A DNA stretch of 64,000 bases from CAYMEV01 sp964389675 [NCBI: uncultured Candidatus Sumerlaeota bacterium] (lineage in GTDB: Bacteria; CAYMEV01), in assembly GCA_964389675.1 (NCBI GenBank), contig CAYMEV010000020.1, forward strand, positions 14,768-78,767, in the 5' to 3' direction. Position numbers and translations under genes: made by a program. The notes under the pieces are model-generated. The model made no database searches. It was not told the DNA's origin and saw only the letters and a list, made by a program, of their open reading frames with translations. Below, piece by piece: positions 1 through 8,830 of this stretch (position 1 is the stretch's first letter; the number at the start of each line of letters is the position of its first letter).

Positions 1-1687
1 GGAAGAACTTTATATCCATCCTTGTGTGTTTTGAAAGCTGAAAGAATTTATCGTATATTTTTAATAGAGACTGGAATATATCATATGTGTCATATTTGGG
101 GCCATAGTAGAGTTTTTCTGCATCGTGGGCTGTATAGAATGTAAAACTGTCGGTATAGGGCAGCATATTATAGAATGCCCTTTCTGAAGCTGCGCCTATG
201 TCAGCTGCGATACCTATATTGAGGCCAAGCGCGGAAAAAATATTTGACATGACCTGATGATACTGGTTTTCCATGTCCCAGGTTGAACCAACCGCATAAA
301 GGTATACAAGAGGTATGCCGTTTCTTTTGTAATAAGAGGGGTAATCAAAATGGGCCGGTATAAATTCAGTCTCGCTTTTCAAAAGGTTCATTTCGATAAT
401 ATTAGGGCTGACCGGTCTATTTAATGCTATGGTACTATTAAATACATCTCTCAGGAATCTGTGATATATCGTTATGCCATCCAGAAAAAAGATTATTTTA
501 AAATCCTTTTCTGCGGCAGCATCAAGAAGTATCCTGTATCTTTCCGGGGCATTTCTGTCTGATACCCCGAAATATTCAACGCAGAATCCATCTATCCCAT
601 ATCTTTTAGCTATATCTATTTCCCAGTTAACCTGCTCTTTTGAAAAGTGATAATCATCCCAAAGCGGATTGATGGTAAATTTTGACCTTTCTTCAGGGAT
701 ATACCATGGATAGTAGAATGCAAAGAAAAGAGGTCTCTTTCGTTCTTCTTTGAATTTCTCATCAATGATCAGTTTCGGGTTGATGAGTGTAATTTCATCT
801 GTATTGCCGGAAAGCTTTACAGGATCTATATGCAGCCGATAAGCCCCGGGAATATCAGATGTCTTTTTATCAAATATCGTGATACTATGACTTCCCTTTG
901 TGTGAGGCAGTTTAATACTGCAGGTAGAGTCACTTTCGCTGCCCAGGGGGTAAAGGCTGAGCCTGATGTCATACTCGTAATTTTGTTTTAGAGAATATGA
1001 AATTTCAGTATTATCATGAAGGTAGACTGTGTACCTTACAGACTGCTTGTTTCCTATTGTCAGCCTGTTCTTATCCTTGATATTAAATAATGATTTAGCC
1101 GTATATATTTTTATATCCCTCAGCATTATGCTGAGTGTGCGAATATCTTCAGGGTTGGCTGATTTCTCAGCATACAATGCATTGATCTTAAGCTTGTTTT
1201 TCCCATTTCTGAGAGAACCTTTTGTTTCAAAAGCAACAGAGTGAAGATGGCTGTGAATTTTCCTTCTTCCAAGGAATTTTCCATTAAGATATACGCTTAT
1301 TATCTGAGATAATTTCTCATTTTTAATGGATAAGAGGTCAAAAATGATATATCCCTCCTCGGCCAGCTTATTTTCAAAACTGAGCTCTGATTCCTTAGCT
1401 GTCATCCATCTGCCTATGCCACTGTCAAAATCATGATGCCACCCTTTGCCAAAAGAGAGGGTTTTGTCTTCTTTGTAAAGCGATTTGATCTCTTCACAGG
1501 GCAGGCTGGAACCGGGGAAAATATCATAAAACCTTGAGAGGTCCAGAATAGTCTTATTATTATCTTCAATTTTTACAGGTTCTTCATTACTGCCTAAATA
1601 CAGATTAAAAAGCATATACAGACCACAAACCAGAATGGTCAAGCCTGATAATAATATAAGAATACCTGTAAGAAATCTTTTTTTCAT
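1..1687 (-). CDS. GH99-like secreted or membrane-anchored glycoside hydrolase, partial (C-terminus beyond the window)
   Basis: The reading frame is open from an ATG at 1687 to the window edge (562 codons, no stop), so the C-terminus is missing. The N-terminus is a hydrophobic signal anchor (MKKRFLTGILILLSGL...) ending near residue 30. A region of about 250 residues follows that reads like a beta-sandwich or carbohydrate-binding module. Near residue 300 comes the segment PLFFAFYYPWY, then GIDGFCVEYFG and FKIIFFLDG. These resemble the barrel strands of glycoside hydrolase family 99 and related proteins (endo-alpha-mannanase type), which act on mannose-containing glycans. The gene starts 7 bases after the hypF stop and is probably read through from that operon, although its role has no obvious link to hydrogenase maturation. 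The family assignment rests on motif memory only, and GH71-like or an uncharacterised DUF barrel remain possible. Confidence 0.6.
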   Translation of the reverse strand, partial: MKKRFLTGILILLSGLTILVCGLYMLFNLYLGSNEEPVKIEDNNKTILDLSRFYDIFPGSSLPCEEIKSLYKEDKTLSFGKGWHHDFDSGIGRWMTAKESELSFENKLAEEGYIIFDLLSIKNEKLSQIISVYLNGKFLGRRKIHSHLHSVAFETKGSLRNGKNKLKINALYAEKSANPEDIRTLSIMLRDIKIYTAKSLFNIKDKNRLTIGNKQSVRYTVYLHDNTEISYSLKQNYEYDIRLSLYPLGSESDSTCSIKLPHTKGSHSITIFDKKTSDIPGAYRLHIDPVKLSGNTDEITLINPKLIIDEKFKEERKRPLFFAFYYPWYIPEERSKFTINPLWDDYHFSKEQVNWEIDIAKRYGIDGFCVEYFGVSDRNAPERYRILLDAAAEKDFKIIFFLDGITIYHRFLRDVFNSTIALNRPVSPNIIEMNLLKSETEFIPAHFDYPSYYKRNGIPLVYLYAVGSTWDMENQYHQVMSNIFSALGLNIGIAADIGAASERAFYNMLPYTDSFTFYTAHDAEKLYYGPKYDTYDIFQSLLKIYDKFFQLSKHTRMDIKFF

Positions 1688-1694
1688 ATACTGC

Positions 1695-3980
1695 CTATAA
1701 TAAACTGCTGATTACAGCCTGTCCATAAGATATTCCTTCATCTCCGGGTGAGACCATATTATTGAAATATGGATCAAAACTGCTGTTGCTCAGCAGTTTA
1801 TCAGATAATTCCCTTAAATACCTGTTCTGGAATACACCTCCGGAAAGCATTACAGTCCTGATGCCTGTTTTCTCTCTAAGCAGCCGGCACACTGACAGGA
1901 TTATATCAGCTATGGTATTGTGGAATTTCAGGGAAATAGTGCTAATTTTTGCTTTAGATTCTGTATCGTAAATCACGGCTTTTATTACAGGTTTTGTATC
2001 AATAATATAGACATCATTTACAAGATTTATATCATAAGGATATATGCCTTTTTCCGAATAAGCCGCATAAGTGGAGCTTAAAGATGCTTCCAGCTCTATG
2101 GCAGCCTGGCCTTCATAGCTGTTTATTAGTCTTAAGCCTGAAATTGCCGAGACTGTGTCGAAAAGCCTGCCCAGGCTAGAGGACTGGAATGTATTGATAT
2201 CCTTTGCCAGTCCATCGGTTATAAGCCTTATTGTTTCGTGGTCAATAGTCTTCAGTACAGGGATATCAATGTCAGAAAAATCCTTCCCGTAAACCTGGTA
2301 TAAATAAGAAATAGCAGTCCTGAAAGGCTGTTTTGGCACAGTTCTGCCTCCCTGCAGTTTTGTATAGTTTAAATGCCCGGCCCTTATGTATCTCAAAGGA
2401 TTTCCAAGGAAAAATTCCCCGCCCCATATATTGCCGTCATCTCCATAACCTGACCCGTCAAAGGCAACACCTATTGTATCGCTAAAATATTGTTTTTCAC
2501 CGGCAACTGATGCTATGTGTGCGTGATGATGCTGTATTTCAATCCTGTCATAAGCTTCTTTCCGTGCCCACTTTGTATTTTCATATAAAGGATGCTTATC
2601 GCAGGAGATCCTCTCAGGCCTGATCCTATATATTCCTTTCAGTTTTTTCATGGTTTCAAGCATATAAAGAAAGGTATCGACATCTTTTAAATCGCCGATA
2701 TAGGGAGATATATGGCAGGTATCATCTGCTGTGAGTGCAATTGTATTCTTCATTTCCGCGCCCAGACAAAGGGTCTGCCTGTTTGATGAGGGAAGTTTCA
2801 TTGAAAAAGGCGCATAACCCCTGCTTCTTCTGTAAAATATTAATCCATTCCTGCATCTGCCTACAACACTGTCATCTATCCTGTTTACAATCTCCCTGTT
2901 ATGGCTGATAATATCATAGATATTGCTGTCATTGAGTTTCTTGAATTCCTTTTCATCCTTTATAAGTGGTTTTGATGATATATTGGCCGATGTCATAACG
3001 AGGGCTTTGAAATGGGGTTTATCAGGGCCATTATAGTGAAAAAGAAGATAGTGCAAGGGGGTGTAGGGGAGAAGAATTCCATATGTATTGATATTCGGCG
3101 AAATATATTCCGATAATGGAGAATCCGGCTTTTTCTGCAGTATTACAGCCGGGGAAGCATTTGAAAGCAATATTTCCTTACTCCCTTTATCAAGATATGC
3201 AAATTTTTCAGCATATTTAATATCAGGAACCATTACAGCAAAGGGCTTTTCACCCCTTGCCTTTGATTCTCTAAGCCTTTTTACCGGTTCATCTGAGCAT
3301 GCATCACAAGCAAGGTGGAATCCGCCTATGCCTTTGACTGCAATAATTTTGCCGCTTTTCAGCAGGCTGATGGCATATGAGATTATATCCTTCTGTTTTC
3401 TGTCTGTTGGGGAATACAGTACTGGACCGCAGTCATAGCAGCTTACAGGCTGGGCATGGAACCTCCTGTTATCATGAGAGTTGTATTCAGCTTTGCATTT
3501 GCTGCACATTTCAAAAAATGCCATTGAAGTATTGGGCCTGTCGTAGGGAAGGCTGTTTATAATGGAGTACCTTGGCCCGCAATCTGTACAGTTTATGAAA
3601 GGGTACTCGTGCCTTCTGTTATTGATGTCAGTCATTTCGTCAATGCACTTTTCACAAATGGAAATATCAGGGCATATCTCAGGAGCCTGATTGCCGGTTA
3701 TTATGCTGGTCTTTATACTGAATGATTTTTCATCTGGAACTGTGTCCATGCTTCTTGTTTCCATGGATTTTATCCTGCTTACAGGCGGTGCTTGAGCTTT
3801 AACCTGCATGAGGAAAGCTTCAATATTATCATATAAGCCCTGAACTTCAATTTCGACACCCTGCAGGTCATTATTTATACTGCCTGTCAGGGAGCATTCA
3901 TTTGCAAGCCTGTAGATGAATGGCCTGAAGCCTACTCCCTGCACAATACCTTTGATTATGACCCTGACCCTTTTGATCAT
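1695..3980 (-). CDS. hypF: Carbamoyltransferase HypF, [NiFe]-hydrogenase maturation
   Basis: HypF converts carbamoyl phosphate to a carbamoyl adenylate and transfers it to HypE, supplying the cyanide ligands of the [NiFe] active site. All expected domains are visible in order: an N-terminal acylphosphatase domain (KGIVQGVGFRPFIYRLA, residues 10-26), two zinc fingers (CEKC...CTDCGP and CSKC...CYDCGP, about 108-190), a YrdC-like domain (about 205-390), and a C-terminal Kae1/carbamoyltransferase domain with HHHAH and AFDGSGYGDDGNIWGGEF. The length of 761 residues is normal for the family. The start overlaps the hypB stop by ATGA, so the two are translationally coupled. HypC, HypD, HypE and the hydrogenase itself are not in this window. 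Confidence 0.96.
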   Translation of the reverse strand: MIKRVRVIIKGIVQGVGFRPFIYRLANECSLTGSINNDLQGVEIEVQGLYDNIEAFLMQVKAQAPPVSRIKSMETRSMDTVPDEKSFSIKTSIITGNQAPEICPDISICEKCIDEMTDINNRRHEYPFINCTDCGPRYSIINSLPYDRPNTSMAFFEMCSKCKAEYNSHDNRRFHAQPVSCYDCGPVLYSPTDRKQKDIISYAISLLKSGKIIAVKGIGGFHLACDACSDEPVKRLRESKARGEKPFAVMVPDIKYAEKFAYLDKGSKEILLSNASPAVILQKKPDSPLSEYISPNINTYGILLPYTPLHYLLFHYNGPDKPHFKALVMTSANISSKPLIKDEKEFKKLNDSNIYDIISHNREIVNRIDDSVVGRCRNGLIFYRRSRGYAPFSMKLPSSNRQTLCLGAEMKNTIALTADDTCHISPYIGDLKDVDTFLYMLETMKKLKGIYRIRPERISCDKHPLYENTKWARKEAYDRIEIQHHHAHIASVAGEKQYFSDTIGVAFDGSGYGDDGNIWGGEFFLGNPLRYIRAGHLNYTKLQGGRTVPKQPFRTAISYLYQVYGKDFSDIDIPVLKTIDHETIRLITDGLAKDINTFQSSSLGRLFDTVSAISGLRLINSYEGQAAIELEASLSSTYAAYSEKGIYPYDINLVNDVYIIDTKPVIKAVIYDTESKAKISTISLKFHNTIADIILSVCRLLREKTGIRTVMLSGGVFQNRYLRELSDKLLSNSSFDPYFNNMVSPGDEGISYGQAVISSLL

Positions 3981-4648
3981 AGCGCCTTATTGAGCAGATA
4001 TGAAATAAGTTTATCGGTCCCGTCTTTTGTTTTTGCGCTTAACTCGAATATTTGAGCATCAGGATTGATCTTCTTTATATAGCCCTTTGATATTTCTATA
4101 TCAAAGTCAACATAGGGGAGAAGATCTATCTTATTTATTATTATAAAGTCCGCATTTCTGAAAGCCTTGGGATATTTAAGAGGTTTGTCATCACCTTCCG
4201 TAACTGATAAAACAACGCCATTTAAATGCTCTCCGAGATAAAAGGATGCTGGACAAACCAGGTTTCCTACATTCTCTATAAAGAGAAAGGAGAATTCATT
4301 GCTGTTATCAGGTATCTTCAGATCAGCATAAGCCTTTTCAACCATCAGTGCATCAAGATGACAGCTTCCCATGGTAGTAATCTGTACAACATCTGCGCCC
4401 GTCCTCTCAATTCTAAGGCCATCATTTGGTGTCTCAACATCTCCTTCTATTACATAGACTTCTCTGCTCTTAAGGATCTCGGGTATCAGAATTTCCAGGA
4501 TGCTTGTCTTGCCTGATCCGGGTGAACTGAGAAGATTGACTGAAAATATTCTGTCCCTGTCAAACCTGTTCTGGTTAGTAATTGCAATATCATTGTTTTT
4601 TCTCAGCAGATCCTTTTCCACTTTAATTATTCTTAGATTATTGCTCAT
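3977..4648 (-). CDS. hypB: Hydrogenase nickel-insertion GTPase HypB
   Basis: HypB is the SIMIBI-class GTPase that works with HypA to deliver nickel to the hydrogenase large subunit. The P-loop LLSSPGSGKTS lies near residue 40. Also visible are the switch segment EGDVETPNDGLRI, the G-domain metal motif NLVCPASF and the base-recognition motif NKIDLLPY. There is no His-rich nickel-storage stretch at the N-terminus. I chose the ATG at 4648 (223 residues) over the in-frame ATG at 4654, because AGAGG lies 9 bases before 4648 but only about 3 before 4654. The gene overlaps the end of hypA by 11 bases and the start of hypF by 4. Confidence 0.95.
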   Translation of the reverse strand: MSNNLRIIKVEKDLLRKNNDIAITNQNRFDRDRIFSVNLLSSPGSGKTSILEILIPEILKSREVYVIEGDVETPNDGLRIERTGADVVQITTMGSCHLDALMVEKAYADLKIPDNSNEFSFLFIENVGNLVCPASFYLGEHLNGVVLSVTEGDDKPLKYPKAFRNADFIIINKIDLLPYVDFDIEISKGYIKKINPDAQIFELSAKTKDGTDKLISYLLNKAL

Positions 4649-4985
4649 TATCATCTACCTCTATTGATTTCAGGATAATTTTATCACCCCTTACTATTTC
4701 AGCTTCGGTTGAATCGCATTCGGGGCAGATAAAGAAGTAATCATTGACAGTATACATATTGCCGCAATTTTTGCATTTTGCAACAGTATCTACAATATTC
4801 ACCGATATCCTGGATCTTTTCAGGCTTGTTTCAGCTTTGATCACACCAAAGCAAAATTCAAGAGAGCCCTTGTCAATACCTGAAAAGCTTCCTATTTCAA
4901 CTATTATCCTGGATACGATATCATTCTTATCAATGTTCTGATAGACTGTATCCAGAATGTTCTGTGCTATGCTAAATTCATGCAT
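4638..4985 (-). CDS. hypA: Hydrogenase nickel chaperone HypA
   Basis: This 115-residue protein has the two HypA hallmarks. One is the N-terminal MHEFSIAQNI, in which His2 with the N-terminal amine binds Ni(II). The other is a C-terminal zinc ribbon with paired CxxC motifs (CKNC...CPEC, about residues 72-91). HypA passes nickel to the hydrogenase precursor together with HypB, encoded directly downstream. The start codon lies inside the 3' end of pdxT (19-base overlap), so hypA appears to have been recruited into the pdxST transcription unit. HypA homologues also serve ureases, but the HypB and HypF partners make hydrogenase maturation the likely role. Confidence 0.94.
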   Translation of the reverse strand: MHEFSIAQNILDTVYQNIDKNDIVSRIIVEIGSFSGIDKGSLEFCFGVIKAETSLKRSRISVNIVDTVAKCKNCGNMYTVNDYFFICPECDSTEAEIVRGDKIILKSIEVDDNEQ

Positions 4986-5545
4986 GTCGCCATTTCAGCA
5001 AATAACTGGTGTATCTTCAGGTCATCAGATAATTCAGAATGGAATGTTGAGCATAAAATGTTTTTATATCTTATAAGCACAGGGTTATTATCATATCTTG
5101 CTATCACTTCAACATCAGGGTGCAAAATTTCCTTTATCAGAGGTGCCCTGATAAAATAGCATTTGATCGGTTCGTTTTTGAAATATTCTGTTTTTATCTC
5201 TGTATAAAAGGAATCTTTCTGCCTTCCATATCCATTTCTGACAACCCTTACCGGTACAAGCCCTAAAGAGCCCTGAACAGGGTTCTCAACATGTTCTGCA
5301 AGCAGGATGGTGCCTGCGCATGTCCCGAATACCGGAAAATTTTTTGAGAATTTCGTAATTTCTCTTTTCCATGGGGCCTTTTCAAAAAATTTTAATATGG
5401 TGGTGCTCTCTCCTCCCGGGATAATAAGCCCGTTTATGCCACTCAGTTCAGACGGGTTTCTGATTTCTCTTGATTCCAGCCCTAGCATTTTAAGCTGCTT
5501 TCTATGTGAAGAAAAATCTCCCTGGAGTGCCAGAACACCTATCAT
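4967..5545 (-). CDS. pdxT: Pyridoxal 5'-phosphate synthase glutaminase subunit PdxT
   Basis: PdxT is a class I glutamine amidotransferase that hydrolyses glutamine and channels ammonia to PdxS for direct PLP synthesis. Visible motifs are MIGVLALQGDFSSH at the N-terminus, the oxyanion segment IIPGGESTT, the nucleophile elbow FGTCAGT (catalytic Cys) and FHSELSDD (catalytic His and Glu; the usual form is FHPEL). The start at 5545 gives 192 residues, the normal length. A longer in-frame extension to 5599 would run back into pdxS and lacks family similarity. The start lies 4 bases after the pdxS stop. Confidence 0.95.
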   Translation of the reverse strand: MIGVLALQGDFSSHRKQLKMLGLESREIRNPSELSGINGLIIPGGESTTILKFFEKAPWKREITKFSKNFPVFGTCAGTILLAEHVENPVQGSLGLVPVRVVRNGYGRQKDSFYTEIKTEYFKNEPIKCYFIRAPLIKEILHPDVEVIARYDNNPVLIRYKNILCSTFHSELSDDLKIHQLFAEMATCMNLA

Positions 5546-5549
5546 GTTA

Positions 5550-6443
5550 CTACCAGCCTCTTTTCTGCAGAAGCTCGCTCTCATCAAGTTTGCTGACATC
5601 TATTCCCTTCATGGGATCCTTAAGCCTCTTTGATGCTTCAAGCACCTTGGAATAATCAGAATGATGGGTAACGCTGTCAACGATTGCTTTTGCCCTGTTT
5701 TCAGGGTCTTCTGATTTGAATATCCCGCTTCCGACAAAGACCGCTTCTGCTCCTAATTCCATGACAAGAGCAGCATCGGCCGGTGTTGATACACCGCCTG
5801 CAGCAAAATTTGGTACTGGCAGCCTGCCGTTTTTATGAACATAGTATATTAGCTCCAATGGTGCCTGGAGCCTTTTTGATTCAGCAATGAGCTCATCCTC
5901 CCTGAGAACTGTAAGAGTCCTTATATCCCTGGTTACCTGTCTGAGATGCCTTACAGCCTCGACAATATCCCCCGAACCTGCCTCTCCCTTTGTCCTTATC
6001 ATTGCAGCGCCTTCTCCGATCCTTCTCAAGGCTTCGCCCAGGTTTCTGCATCCGCATACGAAAGGCACCTTATAGTTGTGTTTCCAGATATGGTTTTCTT
6101 CGTCCGCCGGGGTCAGGACCTCGCTTTCATCTATGAAGTCAACTCCAAGCTCCTCCAGTATCCTTGCTTCAGATATATGTCCAATCCTGGCTTTTGCCAT
6201 AACAGGTATAGAGACATTCTTCATTATTTCTTCTATTTTGCTTATCGAAGCCATGCGGGCTACTCCGCCCTCCTTCCTGATATCAGCAGGCACCCTTTCC
6301 AATGCCATTACAGCGCATGCTCCAGCATCCTGGGCTATCTTTGCCTGTGTTGCATTGGTAACATCCATAATAACTCCCCCCTTCAGCATCTCAGCAAAAC
6401 CAACCTTAGTTCTGAATTTCTCTGAGCTTAAAAATTCAAACAT
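5550..6443 (-). CDS. pdxS: Pyridoxal 5'-phosphate synthase lyase subunit PdxS
   Basis: PdxS is the (beta/alpha)8 barrel that condenses ribose 5-phosphate, glyceraldehyde 3-phosphate and ammonia into PLP. The sequence is highly conserved: [40 protein letters not shown] (active-site Lys) and [15 protein letters not shown]. The length of 297 residues is standard. A strong ribosome site (AAGGAGG) sits 6-7 bases before the ATG. It is the first gene of the minus-strand unit pdxS-pdxT-hypA-hypB-hypF. Several products of this window use PLP (KamA-like, SHMT, tryptophanase, SelA), so the cofactor is in demand here. Confidence 0.97.
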   Translation of the reverse strand: MFEFLSSEKFRTKVGFAEMLKGGVIMDVTNATQAKIAQDAGACAVMALERVPADIRKEGGVARMASISKIEEIMKNVSIPVMAKARIGHISEARILEELGVDFIDESEVLTPADEENHIWKHNYKVPFVCGCRNLGEALRRIGEGAAMIRTKGEAGSGDIVEAVRHLRQVTRDIRTLTVLREDELIAESKRLQAPLELIYYVHKNGRLPVPNFAAGGVSTPADAALVMELGAEAVFVGSGIFKSEDPENRAKAIVDSVTHHSDYSKVLEASKRLKDPMKGIDVSKLDESELLQKRGW

Positions 6444-6708
6444 CCTGATCCTCCTTTTCTACCATAATAATTCCGCGTTATTATTTTATAATTCAGCTAA
6501 GACAATATTTATAAATTATACACTAATGTCAAATAAAATCAGTGTCTAATGAGCTGTTTTATATTTACTTTTTAGTGAAGCACCAAAAAGCTTTTTATAT
6601 AAATATTTAGAAAAAGGTATATGAAAAATCCTTCAAAAACTTGAAATTTTTTTGGCACATGTATATGATTATAAATAGTACAAATACTTAAAATCGGAGG
6701 CGGAATGA

Positions 6709-7209
6709 ATGGAGTTTATTCTTTCAAGGCGCAGTATAAGAAAATTTAAGAGTGAAAAGGTCCCCGAACACATATTAAGGGAAATACTCAAAGCGGCCAT
6801 GAGCGCACCTTCTGCTGGAAATCAGCAGCCATGGCATTTTATACTCATCAGGGAAAGAAGGATCCTTGATGAAATACCAAAATTTCATCAGTATTCTGAT
6901 TCTATCAGGGAAGCGAACTGTGCCATACTGGTATGCGGTGACCTGATGCTTGAAAAGCATAAAGGCTACTGGATACAGGATTGTTCGGCCGCCACGCAAA
7001 ATATTCTGATTGCTGCTCAGGTGAAGGGGCTGGGTTCATGCTGGCTGGGAGTATATCCGAGGGAATTCAGAATAAAAGGTTTCAGGGACCTGTTCAAGCT
7101 CCCGGAAAATATTATACCATTTTCGGTGGTGCCAATCGGTTACCCGGCTGAAACCAAGGCTAAAATAAACAGGTATAAAGAAGACAGAGTACACTATGAC
7201 AAATGGTAG
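6709..7209 (+). CDS. Nitroreductase-family FMN oxidoreductase
   Basis: A 166-residue nitroreductase-fold protein. The N-terminal FMN phosphate-binding motif SRRSIRKF (residues 6-13) and the SAPSAGNQQPWHF segment (about 32-44) are typical, as is the C-terminal VPIGYPAE. The protein is short compared with NfsA/NfsB (about 220) and resembles the small NADH- or ferredoxin-linked flavin oxidoreductases common in anaerobes. The ATG at 6709 is preferred because GGAGG at 6696-6700 is spaced 8 bases from it. The substrate cannot be predicted. It is monocistronic, with kamA convergent downstream. Confidence 0.88.
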   Translation: MEFILSRRSIRKFKSEKVPEHILREILKAAMSAPSAGNQQPWHFILIRERRILDEIPKFHQYSDSIREANCAILVCGDLMLEKHKGYWIQDCSAATQNILIAAQVKGLGSCWLGVYPREFRIKGFRDLFKLPENIIPFSVVPIGYPAETKAKINRYKEDRVHYDKW

Positions 7210-7228
7210 AGGAGCATAAGGCGTATAT

Positions 7229-7254
7229 ATATGGCCCTTAAGTAAGGTCCATAT
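7229..7254. terminator. Dyad between convergent genes
   Basis: ATATGG-C-CCTT, loop AAGT, then AAGG-T-CCATAT form a 26-base near-perfect inverted repeat with one mismatch. It sits in the 44-base gap between the nitroreductase stop and the end of the KamA-like gene. There is no long T-run, so it may be a weak bidirectional terminator or simply an mRNA 3' stabiliser. Confidence 0.45.
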
Positions 7255-8480
7255 TATCTGCCGTCTGATGCCGGGTCTTCTTCTTCAAGCCATCCTGCGC
7301 TTTTATCCAGTTTTTTACGGAAAAATTTGCCTGCATTGGCAATGTCCTTTGCCTGATGGTATTTGAAATAGAAATAATCATCCATAATCCCTATTATCTC
7401 AATCTTTCCTGAAACATGGGACATGCAGTATCTGAACCTTTTGCTCAGGCCGTCAAGCCTTGATTTTGCTTTCCTGACAATGTTTATTGCCTGATAAAGA
7501 GGGACCTGGAAATGAGACTTTACCCTCCTGACAGGCCTGCACTGAAACAGGTAATAGGGATTTATACCGATCCGAACCAGATTCTTAAACAGCCTTATAA
7601 GAGTTTCAGGGTCAGCATTGACGCCATTTAGAAGGACTGTCTGGTTGCTGATTACCATCCCTGAATTTATCAGCCTGCTTATGGCAAGGGTTGATAAATC
7701 TGTTATCTCATTGGGATGGTTGAAATGCGTGACAATATGCAGCCTTTTCTCCTTTTTGGAATATTGTCTGAAAAGATAGATCAGGTCGTCATCTTCAGTT
7801 ATCCTGTAAGGAAACATAACAGGCACGCGCGAGCCGATCCTTATATATTTCAGATGCTGTATTGAGGTGAGCTCATGCAGAAATTTCTCTATAATCTCTG
7901 TAGGGAGTACAAGGGGATCTCCCCCGCTTAAAAGGACATTGGTAATTTCCCTGTGTTCCCTGACATAATCGACTGCATCATTGAATATTTCAAGCACTTC
8001 ATTGTTCGGCAATCCGACCAGCCTTTTCCTGAAACAGTACCTGCAATAGGATGAGCATTTATTTGTTGTCAGGACCAGGGCTGTCTGTGCATATTTGTGC
8101 TGCAGGCCAAGAAGCTTTGTATTCTGTTTCTCCCCGCTTGTATCATATGTCCCTGTCATATCCATTTCGCAAACAGATGGAATGATCATCTTTTTAATTG
8201 GGTCCTCATGGTCATTTTTATTGATAAGGCCTGCATAGTATCTGGAAACGCTTGCTGGGTGAATCTCTATTATCTCAGAAACCGCTTCGCGGTCCTCTTT
8301 ACTGATAAATTCATCGAGATCTTCAATTGAGCTTAAGTTCTCTTTGAGTCTAAGCTGCCACCTTTTAAGAGGTTTGCTTCGTAATTTGTCGAGCAGATCA
8401 GCATCGCTCAGTGTCTCATGAGGTTTAATCGAGTTCACCCGGGATTTTTCCAGAACAATTGTTTTATCTGATGATATCAT
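7254..8480 (-). CDS. KamA-family radical-SAM, PLP-dependent aminomutase-like enzyme
   Basis: A 408-residue lysine 2,3-aminomutase-family protein. The radical-SAM cluster motif CSSYCRYCFRKR (CxxxCxxC) binds the 4Fe-4S cluster. LSGGDPLVL, RIGSRVPVMFPYR and THFNHPNE are family signatures, and the Lys of SGKIEI occupies the position of the PLP lysine. The family moves an alpha-amino group to the beta carbon. The two Asp residues I remember as holding the lysine side chain in clostridial KamA (in GVND and in VVDAPGG) are not obvious here (GVNA, and Cys at the second site), so the substrate may not be lysine. An EpmB-like role is less likely, because no efp or epmA is nearby. The ribosome site GGAGG precedes the ATG at 8480. 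Confidence 0.82.
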   Translation of the reverse strand: MISSDKTIVLEKSRVNSIKPHETLSDADLLDKLRSKPLKRWQLRLKENLSSIEDLDEFISKEDREAVSEIIEIHPASVSRYYAGLINKNDHEDPIKKMIIPSVCEMDMTGTYDTSGEKQNTKLLGLQHKYAQTALVLTTNKCSSYCRYCFRKRLVGLPNNEVLEIFNDAVDYVREHREITNVLLSGGDPLVLPTEIIEKFLHELTSIQHLKYIRIGSRVPVMFPYRITEDDDLIYLFRQYSKKEKRLHIVTHFNHPNEITDLSTLAISRLINSGMVISNQTVLLNGVNADPETLIRLFKNLVRIGINPYYLFQCRPVRRVKSHFQVPLYQAINIVRKAKSRLDGLSKRFRYCMSHVSGKIEIIGIMDDYFYFKYHQAKDIANAGKFFRKKLDKSAGWLEEEDPASDGR

Positions 8481-8547
8481 AATAAAACCTCCTTTTATTT
8501 TATAAGAAAAATATTTTAATGTTGAACAATATTATTATCACTTAAGC

Positions 8548-8651
8548 AAGATCTATATCCAATCTAAAAAAACCAGATAAGATCTAAAATATCCGACAAG
8601 ATCAAATGATGAAATTACTTAGCATAAATAACAGACAATTGGATAAGATCT
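8548..8651. repeat. Four AAGATC(T/A) copies in the intergenic region upstream of opp
   Basis: The 350-base gap 8481-8830 holds no gene. AAGATCT or AAGATCA occurs at 8548-8554, 8579-8585, 8598-8604 and 8645-8651 in a very AT-rich background. A weak promoter-like pair (TTGCAA at 8762, CATAAA about 17 bases on) precedes the opp ribosome site AAGGAGG. The repeats could be binding sites for a regulator of the divergent kamA-like and opp genes, but spacing is irregular (31, 19 and 47 bases) and no regulator is encoded nearby. Confidence 0.35.
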
Positions 8652-8830
8652 GATATTCTACCGGTTATCATTTAATGCAAATAGCAGTAATTGTTATCCT
8701 CTATTATATTTTAACATAATAAATAAATCCTGTCAAGTCTACAGCAATTAAAATATTCTTCTTGCAAATAAAATGGAAATAAGACATAAATACAAATAAA
8801 GAAGTTATAATAAAATTAAGGAGGATATAG

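Noticed and set aside
1029-1244. Short plus-strand frame of 71 codons
   Set aside because: It lies entirely antisense to the GH99-like gene, whose minus-strand frame is continuous and has family motifs.
5946-6549. Two plus-strand frames of more than 150 codons
   Set aside because: They mirror the strongly conserved pdxS gene on the other strand and have no ribosome site.
7254-8480. EF-P lysine modification enzyme EpmB
   Set aside because: The protein is about 60 residues longer than EpmB and no efp or epmA gene is close; KamA-family aminomutase is the safer call.
8548-8651. CRISPR-like array
   Set aside because: The repeat unit is only 7 bases and spacing is irregular; no cas genes are present.
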